From positions 2,170,001 to 2,234,000 of the forward strand of contig NC_092329.1 of the NCBI RefSeq assembly GCF_036785885.1: 64,000 nt of DNA, read 5' to 3'. Position 1 is the first letter of the stretch. The number at the start of each line of letters is the position of its first letter. The notes under the pieces were generated by a model. That model was given only the letters and a program-made list of their open reading frames with translations. It was not told the DNA's origin and made no database searches. This document shows positions 1 through 10,080 of this stretch, in pieces. Origin of the DNA: Coffea arabica. Its lineage: Eukaryota; Streptophyta; Magnoliopsida; Gentianales; Rubiaceae. Position numbers and translations under genes: made by a program.

Positions 1-380
1 TCTAATTTAAACCTTCAACTCAGTGCAGAAACCAACCAAATTTTGTCAATTACCAACGCATCTCAAAAATATTAAAAATCGATAAATTGGAGAACTTTAA
101 ACCTAAATTCAATTGGATCACCGAGATGGCAATTGACTGACAAGATTAATCCCTCGGAAGAACCAAATGCCCCAATTAAACACTTCTCTCCAATTAACTT
201 TCAACAATTTTTGCCAGATGCTAAACATTTTATATATCCAGAAATCTTAAACAATTTTAACAAAAGGAATCTTCCACGATGATCTTAGTGATCTGATCAC
301 GAGACACAAACACTAAAAATTGAATTTGAATGAGCTATTTCAAAGAAGAAAAAAAAAAAAGGAATTGTGGAGATGCCTAC

Positions 381-493
381 CGGGAAGAAGAGAGATTAGA
401 GGTGGAGGAGAAGAAAGAGACGGAAGCCCAATCGTGCTTGGACCGAATCTGGTATTCTCTCAGCTGCTCCGCTAGATTCGATCGCGTTATCAT
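381..493 (-). CDS. First coding exon of a small plant-conserved protein, gene truncated by window edge
   Basis: Read on the minus strand from an ATG at 493, this exon encodes 37 full codons plus two bases and ends at a GT donor (380-379) in phase 2. The peptide starts MITRSNLAEQ and ends in a Ser-rich stretch containing WASVSFFSST and SNLSSSR. From memory, a very similar N-terminus opens a family of short uncharacterised plant membrane proteins whose next exon carries hydrophobic segments; that next exon is not in the window, because positions 1-380 show no matching acceptor and ORF. The GC-rich sequence just upstream (500-545) fits a 5' leader in otherwise AT-rich DNA. No function can be assigned. 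The start is the first ATG of the frame and no alternative is obvious. Confidence 0.6.
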
Positions 494-2266
494 CGCTAAG
501 CCGCCTCGGCTCCGCTCCGCCCCGTCCCGCCCGCCGCCGGCAATTATAATTTAATCCTCTCCCACTTGTAATTCGCCCTTTCCAGTTTCTTCTTCCACTT
601 CAAATAAAATTACAAATATAGGAACCGTGTATATAGACTGTTGTATTGTGTGTTATAGCTAGTTTGGGAGTTCAGATTTCAAAGGAATAGAAAAGAAAGG
701 AAGGGAAAGGTGGACTTTTCACGTTTGGGAGATTTAAGTGAGACGGAAAAGAAAAGAAACGAACGGATCTTGAAGAGAAGCCAAGCGCTGCTACAGTGCA
801 AAATTTTTCTGACCAAAACGGGCGGAAAGCGAAGGAAAACTGGTGGAAGCTTACAAATTTTTTTTTTATCCTTTCTTTTCTCACATAACTTACCCTTTCT
901 CTTCTTTTCTTTTCTATCCTCAACTCACAAACTAGCTATTAAGTGTGTAAATGTCCGGCAAAAAAAAAAAAAGATTTTTCAAAATTTGTTTGTTTTTCAA
1001 TCCGTCCCAGAACCAGAAGCCGATGGACGGACGGCTGGACGAATGAGAAAAAAAGGCCAAATATACTAGTATTCAATTTTTCATTTTGGGAGACATTCCT
1101 ATGCTTTTATTTTTTTTTTGGGATTAATTTATTAAACCATTGGATATTCCTGTCTTGTAATAGTACCCGTAATTTTGTAACATATCCAATTACCACGCAA
1201 AAAAAAAAAAAAAAAAGTCTGGAAGCTGACGACGAGCAATAATACTACTGTACGATTAAAACAAGAAAGCAAAATTGGAAAGAATTGGTTGGAACTTGGA
1301 ATTCGGAAGTTATTTTCTTTTATTTCGATACTGAATGTAATGAAGCGAAAGTTTGAGCCCGTTTTCTGCGATTAATTCCATTTTTTAGGCGGGACTTATG
1401 AACAGCCCAGTAACATTTTTGGCTTCCAACTTAAAGTCGTAGACTCAAAATTAATATAACCTTTGGCCCAATAAAGAAACTCAAAACTTGGCCTTTGGGC
1501 TTTATCCATTGAAGCTGACGACGAGCCATGCTAAGGAAGAACAGATTTCTGACCTGTGGAAAATAAAATATATATGTATCCTACCCCGCGCGAATTAAAA
1601 GGAGAAAGTCTGGAGTCTAAAGTCTGAGGAAGGACTTTTGTTCTATTACGTGCCTGAGACGAGATAATTAGACCAACCCAAAACCAACACGGAGACTTAT
1701 GAAAAAACTTTAAAAGTATCACTCATCTTTCTACTAAATCTAAGATGAAAATAAGCCGGCTTGGTCAATTATCGAGTCGCTCAATCGTGAGCTTTTGAGT
1801 TAATTCGAGTCCAAAGATATGAAAACTTGTCAAGCCTATAATATTCCATATTTATGCATTACTTCGATATTTGTTAGAATGAAATTATTTTATCCCTTTC
1901 AAATTTATCATATCTATTGTTTATTTTTACTTTTTTTCTACAAACGATGAGACAATAACAAAAAGAGCTAATAACAAAGAGAGACAACTACACCTCATTT
2001 CTTTTTTTGCTGTGTCTATGAGCTACACTGTGAAATCATTTTCCCATTCTATATCACTAACTGGTCTGAAAGCATATTATGCTAGCACATGACTAGTTAC
2101 ATTTCCTGACCTAGGTACAACGGAGAAGTTACGTTGTTCAACATCTTGCCTTAAAGTCCTCAATATCTTCCGAGATTGTTGCAATGTTCCTGTCCTGTAC
2201 ATCGCTTGCTATAGTCTGTTCTTTGCAGTCTAATTGGACTTATATTTTAGTCCACCCTGAGTACTG
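494..2266. other. Intergenic, no gene seen
   Basis: After a GC-rich leader-like segment (500-545), the sequence is AT-rich with A and T runs (for example 960-973 and 1199-1216). The short reading frames have low-complexity, Lys- or Phe-rich translations. No splice-supported coding region, tRNA or clear transposon end was found. It probably holds the promoter of the minus-strand gene at 381-493. Confidence 0.5.
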
Positions 2267-2275
2267 GGCCACCAT

Positions 2276-3430
2276 GTTTTTAAACTCGGACCGGACCGGC
2301 CGGTTCGACCGGTTGAACCGGGAACCGGAGACATGTCCGGTCCGAGTTTGTTCAAAAACTCGGGTGACAAAGACTCGGTCAAAACCGGTCAAAATCCGGG
2401 TTTGACCGGAAACTTGGAACAACCGGGAAAACCCGGTTCTTTTTGAGCATCCAATTTCTGCTATTTTTACCAGATTTTTTTTTCTAACATCCAATTTCTG
2501 CTATGTTTCTACCAAAATTTTCAGCATGGATATCGATCCTTGAGTGCAGATTCGACGGCAACAGCAGTGGTATAGTCACATATGGCTATTCTAACACAAA
2601 TATTGAAAGATCTAAAGTTAAAATTAAGAGAATTGAGAAAAAAAAAAAGAAGAGAAATTGATGATTTTCCAGATTGTGTCTAGAAATCATTTATAGTTGA
2701 GCCACGTTTTCCTTTGGCAGACCCAGCTTCAGCATTTGACAGAAGAAACTTAATGTGAGTTGATGATTCTCGCCCAACAAAAAAAATAGTGTTGATGATT
2801 TTCATGTGATAAATAGAAAAGAAATGCAAAGATATAGAAGTGAAAAAGGGACAAAAGAAAAAAAAAAAAAAAAACAGAAGGAGGAATGCGTCTGGACTCT
2901 GGAGAAGAAAGGACGGGATGGAGAGGACGATGACGGCCTATGAGACTTTGAGGGAAAAAAGAACGGAAAGATCTAGGGAAATCAGCTTTGGGGTTTCAAA
3001 GTTTTGTCAATTTTATGGTTTGACCCCTAGAGTGATAGAAAACTGTAAACATGCCTAAAAATCTTTATAATTTATAGCTTCAGCCCTAAATTCTAGTATT
3101 ATTTTTCAAATAAGCCCTCTAATTTAGTTCTAACTTCTAAACTTGTTGAATATGATTAAATGATATAGATTGCTACTTGACTATATTACTTTATTTGTAT
3201 TTTCTTGTAAAATATCTTAGAACCACCAAATATACATGAACATACCTTTCTCAAGATTATTACATTTTTAGAAATTTTACATAGCATATTAATTTTTAAA
3301 ATTAAACATATTTATGACATCATGATGACGTCACCCGGTTCTTAAATGGGTTCAACCCCGGTCGAACCCATTGACCCCTGACCCCTGACCTCGACCGAGT
3401 CATTGTCCGGTCCGAGTTTCAAAACATAGA
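2276..3430. mobile_element. Non-autonomous DNA transposon with CGGACCGG-rich inverted ends
   Basis: The left end reads ATGTTTTTAAACTCGGACCG and the right end, in reverse complement, reads ATGTTTTGAAACTCGGACCG, so the termini are near-perfect inverted repeats. They continue inward as GGACCGG/CCGGT-rich sequence. The flanks carry a candidate 9-bp target duplication, TGGGCCACC (2267-2275) and TGGGCCATC (3431-3439), with one transition. Nine-base duplications are typical of Mutator-like elements. Three bases at the right end (AGA) have no partner at the left. The interior is AT-rich, contains a short internal duplication around 2437-2515, and encodes nothing recognisable. Confidence 0.7.
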
Positions 3431-3439
3431 TGGGCCATC

Positions 3440-3846
3440 AATAATGCACTTCTCGCCGCTAGAGCTTCTTGCTTCTCCCCTCATGCGTTCTATTGTCCCT
3501 TTTGCTCTTATTATTTTACCAGTCCAATTCCTGGCTATGATCCCTTTTCATGTTCTTACCATTTGAGCGACTATGGCTGCATCCATATTTATCTTGATCA
3601 CACCCTCATTTGGCGGTTTCCAACTCCCTTGTGTTGATGTTGTAATTCTGTTGGTCTGCTGTTATCCTTGCCTGTTTCACCAACCATTTTACATTCCATC
3701 CCTTCCTACTAAGCTTTTTCTGCACTATCCTGCCCGCTTCATAACTTGAATACTCAAATACCATTTTGTTTCTTACTTTAGAAATTGCTATTGCTTATTT
3801 TTACTTGAGTTCGAGCTTGAGTGAATTTGAATTTGGTAAATTAAGG
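3440..3846. other. Intergenic, no gene seen
   Basis: Pyrimidine-rich unique-looking sequence between two transposons. No convincing coding potential on either strand. Confidence 0.4.
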
Positions 3847-3998
3847 TCTTGTTTGGATAGCAATTCTTTCAAAAAATAATTACTATGTTTTTTATGAATA
3901 TATTTTCCAATCACATTTTTACCTCAAATATATTAAATTGTTACAGTAATTTTTTTTAACAAAAAATTCAAAAAAATACAATCCAAACAAGACATAAG
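3846..3998. mobile_element. Short MITE with GTCTTGTTTGGAT inverted ends
   Basis: The left end GTCTTGTTTGGAT is mirrored by ATCCAAACAAGAC at the right end, about 150 bp apart, around an A/T-rich core with a TTACAGTAAT motif. Other elements in this window share the TTTGGAT terminus. No coding capacity. The target duplication is unclear here. Confidence 0.65.
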
Positions 3999-4986
3999 TA
4001 AGACTTGACTTGATTAGGTTAGGGCCCGAGTCGACTCAAATTGCCTGAAACTCTAACTAAATCCACAATTAATACTGTGCTTAACGTTTAGAATTCTCAA
4101 ATTCATATTGTGCATAAAAAATATGAGTGGGAAGTGAGGAACGAGCTAAGCGTAAGCAGGGCAAGTGGGCTGTGCTACAATTGTCCATACCCATTGCAAA
4201 CTTGTGACACAATCAAATCAGATTAGCCAACATTATTAATTCGGTTTGAATGGTCTCTTTCCCGGTTCGATCAGAGTGCGTAGCCCCTACAACTCGTTAC
4301 TTGTTATTATCCAATCTCCAAAGAAGAACTATGAAGCATCACCAACGTCAAACCGACCACCTGTCTAAGAAGTGGGCCACCCAGCCTGTGAAAGAAACGG
4401 CAATCCGTGGGACGGGAATTGGAGCCCACCGGATAGAGATCAGAATAAAGAGAGAGAGAGGCTCATCCCTGTCACCCGAATTGTGCATCTCGAAACAATC
4501 ACGGTCCAATAAATTCGTGCCACGTCTTCACTTTCGGTTCTCACAGCTCCCAACCCTGACGTTCCCCAAAGTTATCCAATCTAGGCCGACAATTCGCGGT
4601 CCCACATAGTACAGCCTCTGACGTTCCTATCCTACGTGTTACCTCTCCATTCGCAGTCTCCGCCACCTTATTACAGCGTGTCTTTCCTGGACCTTTCTAG
4701 TTCCTACTTTCTTCTTGGCATTTTCGTCAATCAATCAATTGTCGCGTAACGAACACGGAACCATCTTAGGCGTCTGATAAAATTGAAGTGTGAAGGACAA
4801 AATATGAAATTTAAAATTTGAAATTTTAAAATCTGAATATATTAAATCACTAAGTTGATAAATGTTAAATTTCATATATATATATATATATATATGTATA
4901 ATTATATATTATGTTAAATGCTTGATAAATAATTTATCATTTATTTTTTGAAATAAATTTTATCTAAAAAATTTAATATCACTTAC
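3999..4986. other. Intergenic, no supported gene; contains a (TA)n tract
   Basis: An open frame at 4250-4609 (119 residues) is basic, has no recognisable domain and no family resemblance. I treat it as chance. A (TA)n microsatellite lies near 4873-4895. Confidence 0.45.
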
Positions 4987-4989
4987 TTA

Positions 4990-5289
4990 GGTCTTATTTG
5001 GATTGCATTTTTTGGACTTTTTCGTAAAAAAAATTACTATAATGATTTGATATATATGAGATAAAATGGTGATTAAAAAATATGAACATGAAAAACGTAA
5101 CAAATTTTCTTTAAAAAATTGGAATCCAAACACACCTTAATATAAATGTCTATTTTTGAAAAATTACTATAATGATTTGATATATATAAAATAAAATGGT
5201 AATTAAAAAATATAAACATGAAAAACATAACAAATTTTCTTTAAAAAATTGAAATCCAGACACACCTTAATATAGATGTCTATTTTTGA
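4990..5289. mobile_element. Harbinger-like MITE with an attached 130-bp tandem duplication
   Basis: The left terminus GGTCTTATTTGGATTGCATT and the right terminus (reverse complement GGTGTGTTTGGATTCC, ending near 5135) are inverted repeats. Both are flanked by TTA, the 3-bp target preference of PIF/Harbinger elements. Most of the element plus its right flank is then repeated in tandem: 5030-5159 and 5160-5289 align base for base with a 130-bp period. The differences seen between copies are all transitions, mostly G in the first copy and A in the second. Confidence 0.7.
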
Positions 5290-5353
5290 GCTCATGTTGA
5301 GACAGATTCATTAAATTTGAGCGTTGAATTGAAATACAGGGTAAAACTTATAC

Positions 5354-5361
5354 CACGTGTC
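5354..5361 (+). promoter_or_regulatory. ABRE (CACGTGTC) upstream of the dehydrin
   Basis: CACGTGTC is a G-box type ABA-responsive element. It lies about 280 bp before the dehydrin TATA box, with a second ACGTGT core at 5615-5620. ABREs of this type are recognised by AREB/ABF bZIP factors and are common in dehydrin promoters. Function here is inferred from position and motif only. Confidence 0.55.
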
Positions 5362-5478
5362 AACCTCACGGAGCGAGTGAATGGATATTGTGAACTCCCG
5401 CGTCTATGGGTGAAACCTGGCAACATCTTTATTCGCATTGCTTTAGAAAAGATCATCATATGTAAGCCCACGTCGATT

Positions 5479-5484
5479 GTCGGT
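5479..5484 (-). promoter_or_regulatory. CRT/DRE core (ACCGAC on minus strand)
   Basis: GTCGGT on the plus strand is ACCGAC in reverse complement, the core bound by CBF/DREB1 factors in cold- and drought-induced genes. It lies between the ABRE and the TATA box of the dehydrin gene, where such elements usually act. A six-base match alone is weak; context raises the likelihood. Confidence 0.5.
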
Positions 5485-5636
5485 TACACTTGACTTGGTG
5501 TAGTTGATTGGGCTTTGGAGCGGCCTTTGGGCTTCCTTTTTTTTAATTATTATTTATTTAATAATTATTTAATGTTTCAATAAATTAATTAAAGCTACCT
5601 TAGTCGCGTCATGTACGTGTTAGCCTTGGCCATCGC

Positions 5637-5643
5637 TATAAAA
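5637..5643 (+). promoter_or_regulatory. TATA box of the dehydrin gene
   Basis: TATAAAA lies 189 bp before the dehydrin ATG, giving an expected transcription start near 5670 and a 5' leader of about 155 bases. A further TATATATA at 5679 is a weaker alternative. Confidence 0.6.
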
Positions 5644-5825
5644 ATGGCCACTTTCCTGTGGCCAATTGCAGCTCAAGTTATATATACCACCGTTTTCTTA
5701 ATTCCATCGGCCATAGTTCTATTTGATCAGTTTTCATTCATTGAGTAACCAACCTTTTCAATAGTTACCCCTTGATTTTTTGCTGTTTCCTGTTACATTC
5801 TGCTTTAAGTACATCGATCAGCAAA

Positions 5826-6635
5826 ATGGCCGAGTATGATCAGAGTAACATCAAGGTTGAGGAGGGATCAGCTGTTGAGGCCACGGATCGCGGACTCTTC
5901 AACTTGGGCAAGAAAGTGGAAGAGAAGAAGTGTGATCAAGGACAGGCCATCTCTGCGGAGTTTGATGAGAAAGTGCGTGTTTCTGAACCAGACAAGGAGG
6001 AGGAAAAGAAGCATGGTGGTCTTCTCGAGAAGCTCCACCGATCTGGTAGCAGCTCCAGCAGCGTAAGTTTTCGTTCTCCTTTCCATTTTTATCATCATCC
6101 CATACGCTTCTTGTTTTTTTTAAAGGTGTTTGGTGTGTGGAGGTTTCATTTTTCAAAGGCTAGCTAATACAGAGGCTTTCTGATTGTTTTGCAGTCAAGT
6201 GAGGAAGAAGTAGAAGAGGGTGGTGAGAAGAAGAAGAAAAAGAAGGAAAAGAAGGGTTTGAAGGACAAGATCAAGGAGAAGATATCGGGTGATAAAAAGG
6301 ACGAAGAAAAGGTTGAAAAATGTGAGGAAGACACGTCTATCCCAGTTGAGAAATATGACGAACCGGCCCATGCAGATGCTGCTCATGAACCAGAGGAGAA
6401 AAAGGGCTTCTTAGATAAGATCAAGGAGAAACTACCAGGTGGTGGTCAGAAGAAGACTGAGGAAGTCGCCGCAGCAGCAGCACCGCCTCCTTCGGCAGAG
6501 TGCACCGCCACTGAAGGTGAGGCCAAGGATAAGAAGGGATTCTTGGATAAGATCAAGGAGAAGCTTCCTGGCTACCATCCCAAGACTGAAGAAGAAAAGG
6601 AAAAGGAAAAAGGAAAGGAGGCTGGATGCCATTAA
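5826..6635 (+). CDS. Acidic FSK3-type dehydrin (COR47/ERD10/ERD14 group)
   Basis: Two exons, 5826-6062 and 6195-6635, joined by a phase-0 GT-AG intron, give 225 residues. Dehydrins are disordered, hydrophilic proteins that protect membranes and enzymes during cold, drought and salt stress, in cytosol and nucleus. Visible parts in order: an F-segment DRGLFNLGKK (residues 21-30); a serine run (about 73-81) followed by acidic residues, the S-segment phosphorylation tract; a Lys-rich stretch; and three K-segments ending in DKIKEKISG (about 97-111), DKIKEKLPG (147-161) and DKIKEKLPG (192-205). An Ala/Pro linker separates the last two. The intron interrupts the serine run, the position I recall as usual for SKn dehydrins. 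Four cysteines (36, 122, 182, 224) are somewhat notable. ABRE and CRT/DRE motifs upstream predict ABA and cold induction. The ATG is the first after the TATA-defined leader. Confidence 0.95.
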
Positions 6636-6809
6636 TAAAAGAGCAAAGCAAATTAATAGCAGCTTTCCAGTGTGTCATAATTTTGCATTTGGATTAATAC
6701 ATTTTGGAGTGGCAATGATCTTTTTATTTTATTTTCTGCTTTTTGGGGGTTCAGCCGCGTACATGTATTCAAGTACTTTGTGTGCTTATGTACAAAAGTG
6801 AAGTTTGTG

Positions 6810-8057
6810 TTTGATGTTAAGATTCACGTCAGTATCGTCGATTGTTTCTGCCCGGCGGATTAATGTATCCCTTGGATTTGATCAATTTCCATACCCACCG
6901 GTTGTCTGTGGTCCATCTTGGACGAGTTTCAATTGCAGCAATTAACCACCAAAACTCGAAATTTTATTAACAGAAAACGTACAATAAATAGAAGTTGGAT
7001 TTGATCGCCACCAAAGTACTTTTTGTTACTTTCTCCTGTCTGCCCACAACTTGAAGAAAAAGGAGGAGTCTTCTTGAAGCTTGTAGCGAGCGGGTGGCTT
7101 TGATCTTGTGGTGGGGGCCGAATGTGGGCTACATTAACGGGTTTGGTGCATTATTCATTGAATGAATGAAAGACTTTACATGAATGGAGGGGGGGCTAAA
7201 GTTCAATTGATAACAGCATCCGTTCGAACTCGTAATTGAGATATAAGACGTGAAGATATGTTTTGCATTAGGCAATGGCACGCGGCATCGTATTAGGAAA
7301 CGCCCGATGACACTGACCTGAGAGGGCAGCAGACAGATAAGGTACGCATTCCATCTCAACGCCAGACCTCTCTCCTGTCTCCACGACGCTGCATCTTATT
7401 GCGAATGGATGGATCTTACACTTTTCATTTCTCCATTTGGTCAAGGAAGAGTGCAAAAAATTAATCCGTGATATGATTAGGCTTTTTAACTTTTCCAATT
7501 GATTTAAATTAAAAAAAAGCATTAAAGTTTGATGCACACTTTATTATGGCTGAAATATGAATCAGGTACTTGATATTTGAATCAAGATTGGCTTTTTGAT
7601 AGTTGAATCAAGGTTGGCTTTTTGATAAGAGTTGGTTTGAATGTCGTTCGACCATTAGTCAAATTAAATTTAAACAACGTTTTACATTCGATAATTTTGA
7701 AATTCAACTAAAAATTTATTTGAAATGGATTCGACAATTAAACAAATTGAATTTAACTAAAAATTTAAATATACTAAAATAATTAAATAAATTTAAACAT
7801 TAAAATGCTCGATTTGATACCTTTACGTTCATGAGCTTGTTCAATTTGATTAGATTCGCTTTGGAGGAAGCATGTAAACATGGAGTTCTGGGTGCGCACA
7901 TGTTTAATCACCCGGAGGAGAAGGCGCAACAAATATTCAACAAGTGTTGGTTTGCTATTGGACCCCGTTGGAGGTTATCGTTGAAGTTTGTCGACTCTGA
8001 AAAAGCTCACTCCTGGAGGACTACATGTAAATCACTAAATTGTTGTAATAATTTATC
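6810..8057. other. Intergenic, no gene seen
   Basis: Downstream of the dehydrin 3' end the DNA is AT-rich. Minus-strand frames at 7129-7537 have no recognisable domains and overlap one another, so I do not call a gene. Sequence at 7560-7780 is rich in AATTTAAAT-like repeats. Confidence 0.45.
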
Positions 8058-8065
8058 GCCTATCC

Positions 8066-8971
8066 TAGAGGTGACAAAATGGGCGGGATGGGCGGGATTT
8101 GCTTGGGTTTGAGATGGAACCGAGTCATATGGGTTTGGGCCCAACCTTACCCATATGTGTTTTGGGACTAACTTGGGCGGGATCGTTTTGGGATGGGTTT
8201 AGATTGATCCCGCCCAATACCCAAATCCATTTTCTACATATTTTTTTTCCTTTAATTCATTTTTTATTTTTATATAATTTTTATATTTTTGATTTATTAA
8301 ATTTCTTTTAGTTTTATTAAATAAACATGCAAGTGCTTTATACTCAAGATTCCCACAAAAAATTGGATTAACAAATAAAGGAAAAGATAGATATACAGCC
8401 ATATTCCAACATATATCAAGATGGCCAAGGTCCTTAGGATGTTGAATATTTATCCTTATCATTGTCCAAGGATGACAGGTCTAAACTAACTGAAATGCTG
8501 GAAATTCTTGTGGATAATGACTAGGAAGACTACTAGATTATATTCGCTGGTATGACTATAAAAATTGTTAAAGATAATTTTTGAATCTAAGATTCCGTTT
8601 GGATTGACTTTTTTTTCAAAAAATAAGTTTTTCAAATACAATATTACAGTAATATACAATAACTCAAGAAACATCCCATCCATATTAATATATCAAATAT
8701 TTCAAAAAAATTTTATAGTAAAAATTTTTCATATACACTGCTACAATAAAATATTTCAAAAACACCTACCAAAAACAGCTAATCCAAACGGAGACCTTGC
8801 CATTTGAGCCCAATGGGTACCCAAGTATTTCCCATCCTTTCCCATTCATTAATGGGTATAGTTGGGATGTGTCCCAACTTAAACCCAATACCAAATTATA
8901 ATACCCATCCCGCCCAAAGTTCCTTTGGGCATGGGTAGCCCATTGGGACTTGGGACAAATTGCCAGCTCTA
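8066..8971. mobile_element. hAT-type non-autonomous transposon with 8-bp target duplication
   Basis: The element begins TAGAGGTGACAAAAT and ends, in reverse complement, TAGAGCTGGCAATTT. It is bounded by identical 8-bp duplications GCCTATCC at 8058-8065 and 8972-8979. Eight-base duplications with TAGRGNTG termini identify the hAT superfamily. Subterminal regions are rich in GGGCGGGATGGG on the left and CCCATCCCGCCC on the right, forming long imperfect inverted arms. There is no transposase frame. A second MITE is nested inside at about 8591-8795. Confidence 0.88.
8591..8795. mobile_element. MITE nested inside the hAT element
   Basis: TCCGTTTGGATT near 8592 and AATCCAAACGGA near 8784-8795 are inverted ends about 205 bp apart around an A/T-rich core with ACAGTAAT and CTACAATAAA motifs. 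It interrupts the hAT-type element, so it inserted later. Its target duplication is not clear. Confidence 0.65.
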
Positions 8972-9317
8972 GCCTATCCTTACTCTTTTTTTTAAGCTCA
9001 TACATCTGAAATTTATTACTTTCTTCAATTCGACCCTCCAAATTGTGCTTTGTCAGTCAGTTTGGTCCTTCAACTGTGCTACATGAAATGGTACAGAGTC
9101 TGAGATCAGTGAATCTGCTTGTCCCGTCTCCGGCATCAATAATGGGATTTTTGAACATCTTGGATTTGACAGGACGCGCACTCTTTACGGTCAGGCAAGA
9201 GTATTGGAAAAACTGTTGCCTCCTGGGTATACCTCATGAACGTCGACCTCCGCAACACTTCCCACTACCTTCAAGTGCAAAGCATTAAAGCAACAGAAAA
9301 AGGTGGAAATAGACAGT

Positions 9318-9497
9318 GGGTTTGTTTGGATACACATATTATTCCAAATAATATTTTGCTTGCATCATAAACACATTTTCCTACCCATATTTTTATATTC
9401 CCAATCAACTTTTTATCTCACATACATCACATCACAAAAAGTGCTACAGTAATTATTCCAAATAATATTTCAAATAATACCCTATCCAAACAAACCC
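9318..9497. mobile_element. MITE, copy 1 of a family also at 52911-53091
   Basis: GGGTTTGTTTGGATA is mirrored by TATCCAAACAAACCC 180 bp away. The interior (TTGCTTGCATCATAAACACA, then TTTTTATCTCACATACATCA, then TACAGTAATTATT) closely matches the element at 52911-53091, which shows that this is a dispersed family. No coding capacity. Confidence 0.75.
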
Positions 9498-9604
9498 AAC
9501 TGTGATTCATGCGCCCGCCCGTAATTGTAAAGAAAAACCACCTCTCTGAGTGAGGAAGCCAAACTCACTGGCCAAAAAAAGGGCTGGACACCCCCTAAGT
9601 GAAA

Positions 9605-9747
9605 ATAATAATAATAATAATAACTAGTGTTCATGCGTAACAGGTCGATCCCGCCTAAGGATGTCAGCAATTTTATCACATCGGAATCGAACACGGGACC
9701 TCACCGTAAAGACGGGCCTACTAACCCCTGCCGCACTACCCGTGAGG
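9605..9747 (-). mobile_element. Probable tRNA-derived SINE with an (AAT)n tail
   Basis: In reverse complement the sequence opens with a tRNA-like head (an A-box-like AGTGCGGCAGGGGTTAGTAG), then a B-box-like segment TGTTCGATTCC about 40 bases on, a body, and a trinucleotide tail made of about six TTA/ATT units (9605-9624 on the plus strand). That order (pol III boxes, body, simple tail) is that of a SINE. No flanking duplication is evident, so the ends are approximate. Confidence 0.55.
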
Positions 9748-9853
9748 GCATCTAATATGAGAAGCATGATTGTAGTGTCCAACCATTCTTTACTAAGAAC
9801 ACTAGTTAATATTAATTCTGAAATTTTTCTTCAGATTCCGGTACTCAATTTCC

Positions 9854-10077
9854 TACCCGGTTTGGAACCCAAGTTTTTTGGCAAGTTTATCTGTTACAAA
9901 TTTTTTAAAAATTTTAACTACAGTAACCTCAAAAATTTTTTTTGAAAAATTTTTTTAAACTATACACTTCAAAATATTCAAAAATTTACACACTTCAAAA
10001 ATATTTTTAAACTTATACAGTAAGTTACAGTAAAATTTTAGATAAACACCCAATAAATTCAATTCCAAACGGACCCT
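9854..10077. mobile_element. Short member of a TTTGGAA-ended MITE family
   Basis: The left end GGTTTGGAACCCAAGTTTTT and the right end (reverse complement GGGTCCGTTTGGAATTGAA) are imperfect inverted repeats. Both ends resemble those of the 1.2-kb element at 59562-60764, including CACTTCAAAATAT, ACAGTAAAATTTTAGATAAAC and TTCCAAAC. It looks like a small internal-deletion form of the same family. Confidence 0.6.
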
Positions 10078-10080
10078 AGT

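Noticed and set aside
4250-4609. 119-residue frame
   Set aside because: Basic composition without domain, no splice or promoter support, between MITEs.
6432-6632. Minus-strand hydrophobic frames over the dehydrin
   Set aside because: Antisense of the Lys/Glu-rich coding exon; such codons always read as Leu/Phe-rich on the other strand.
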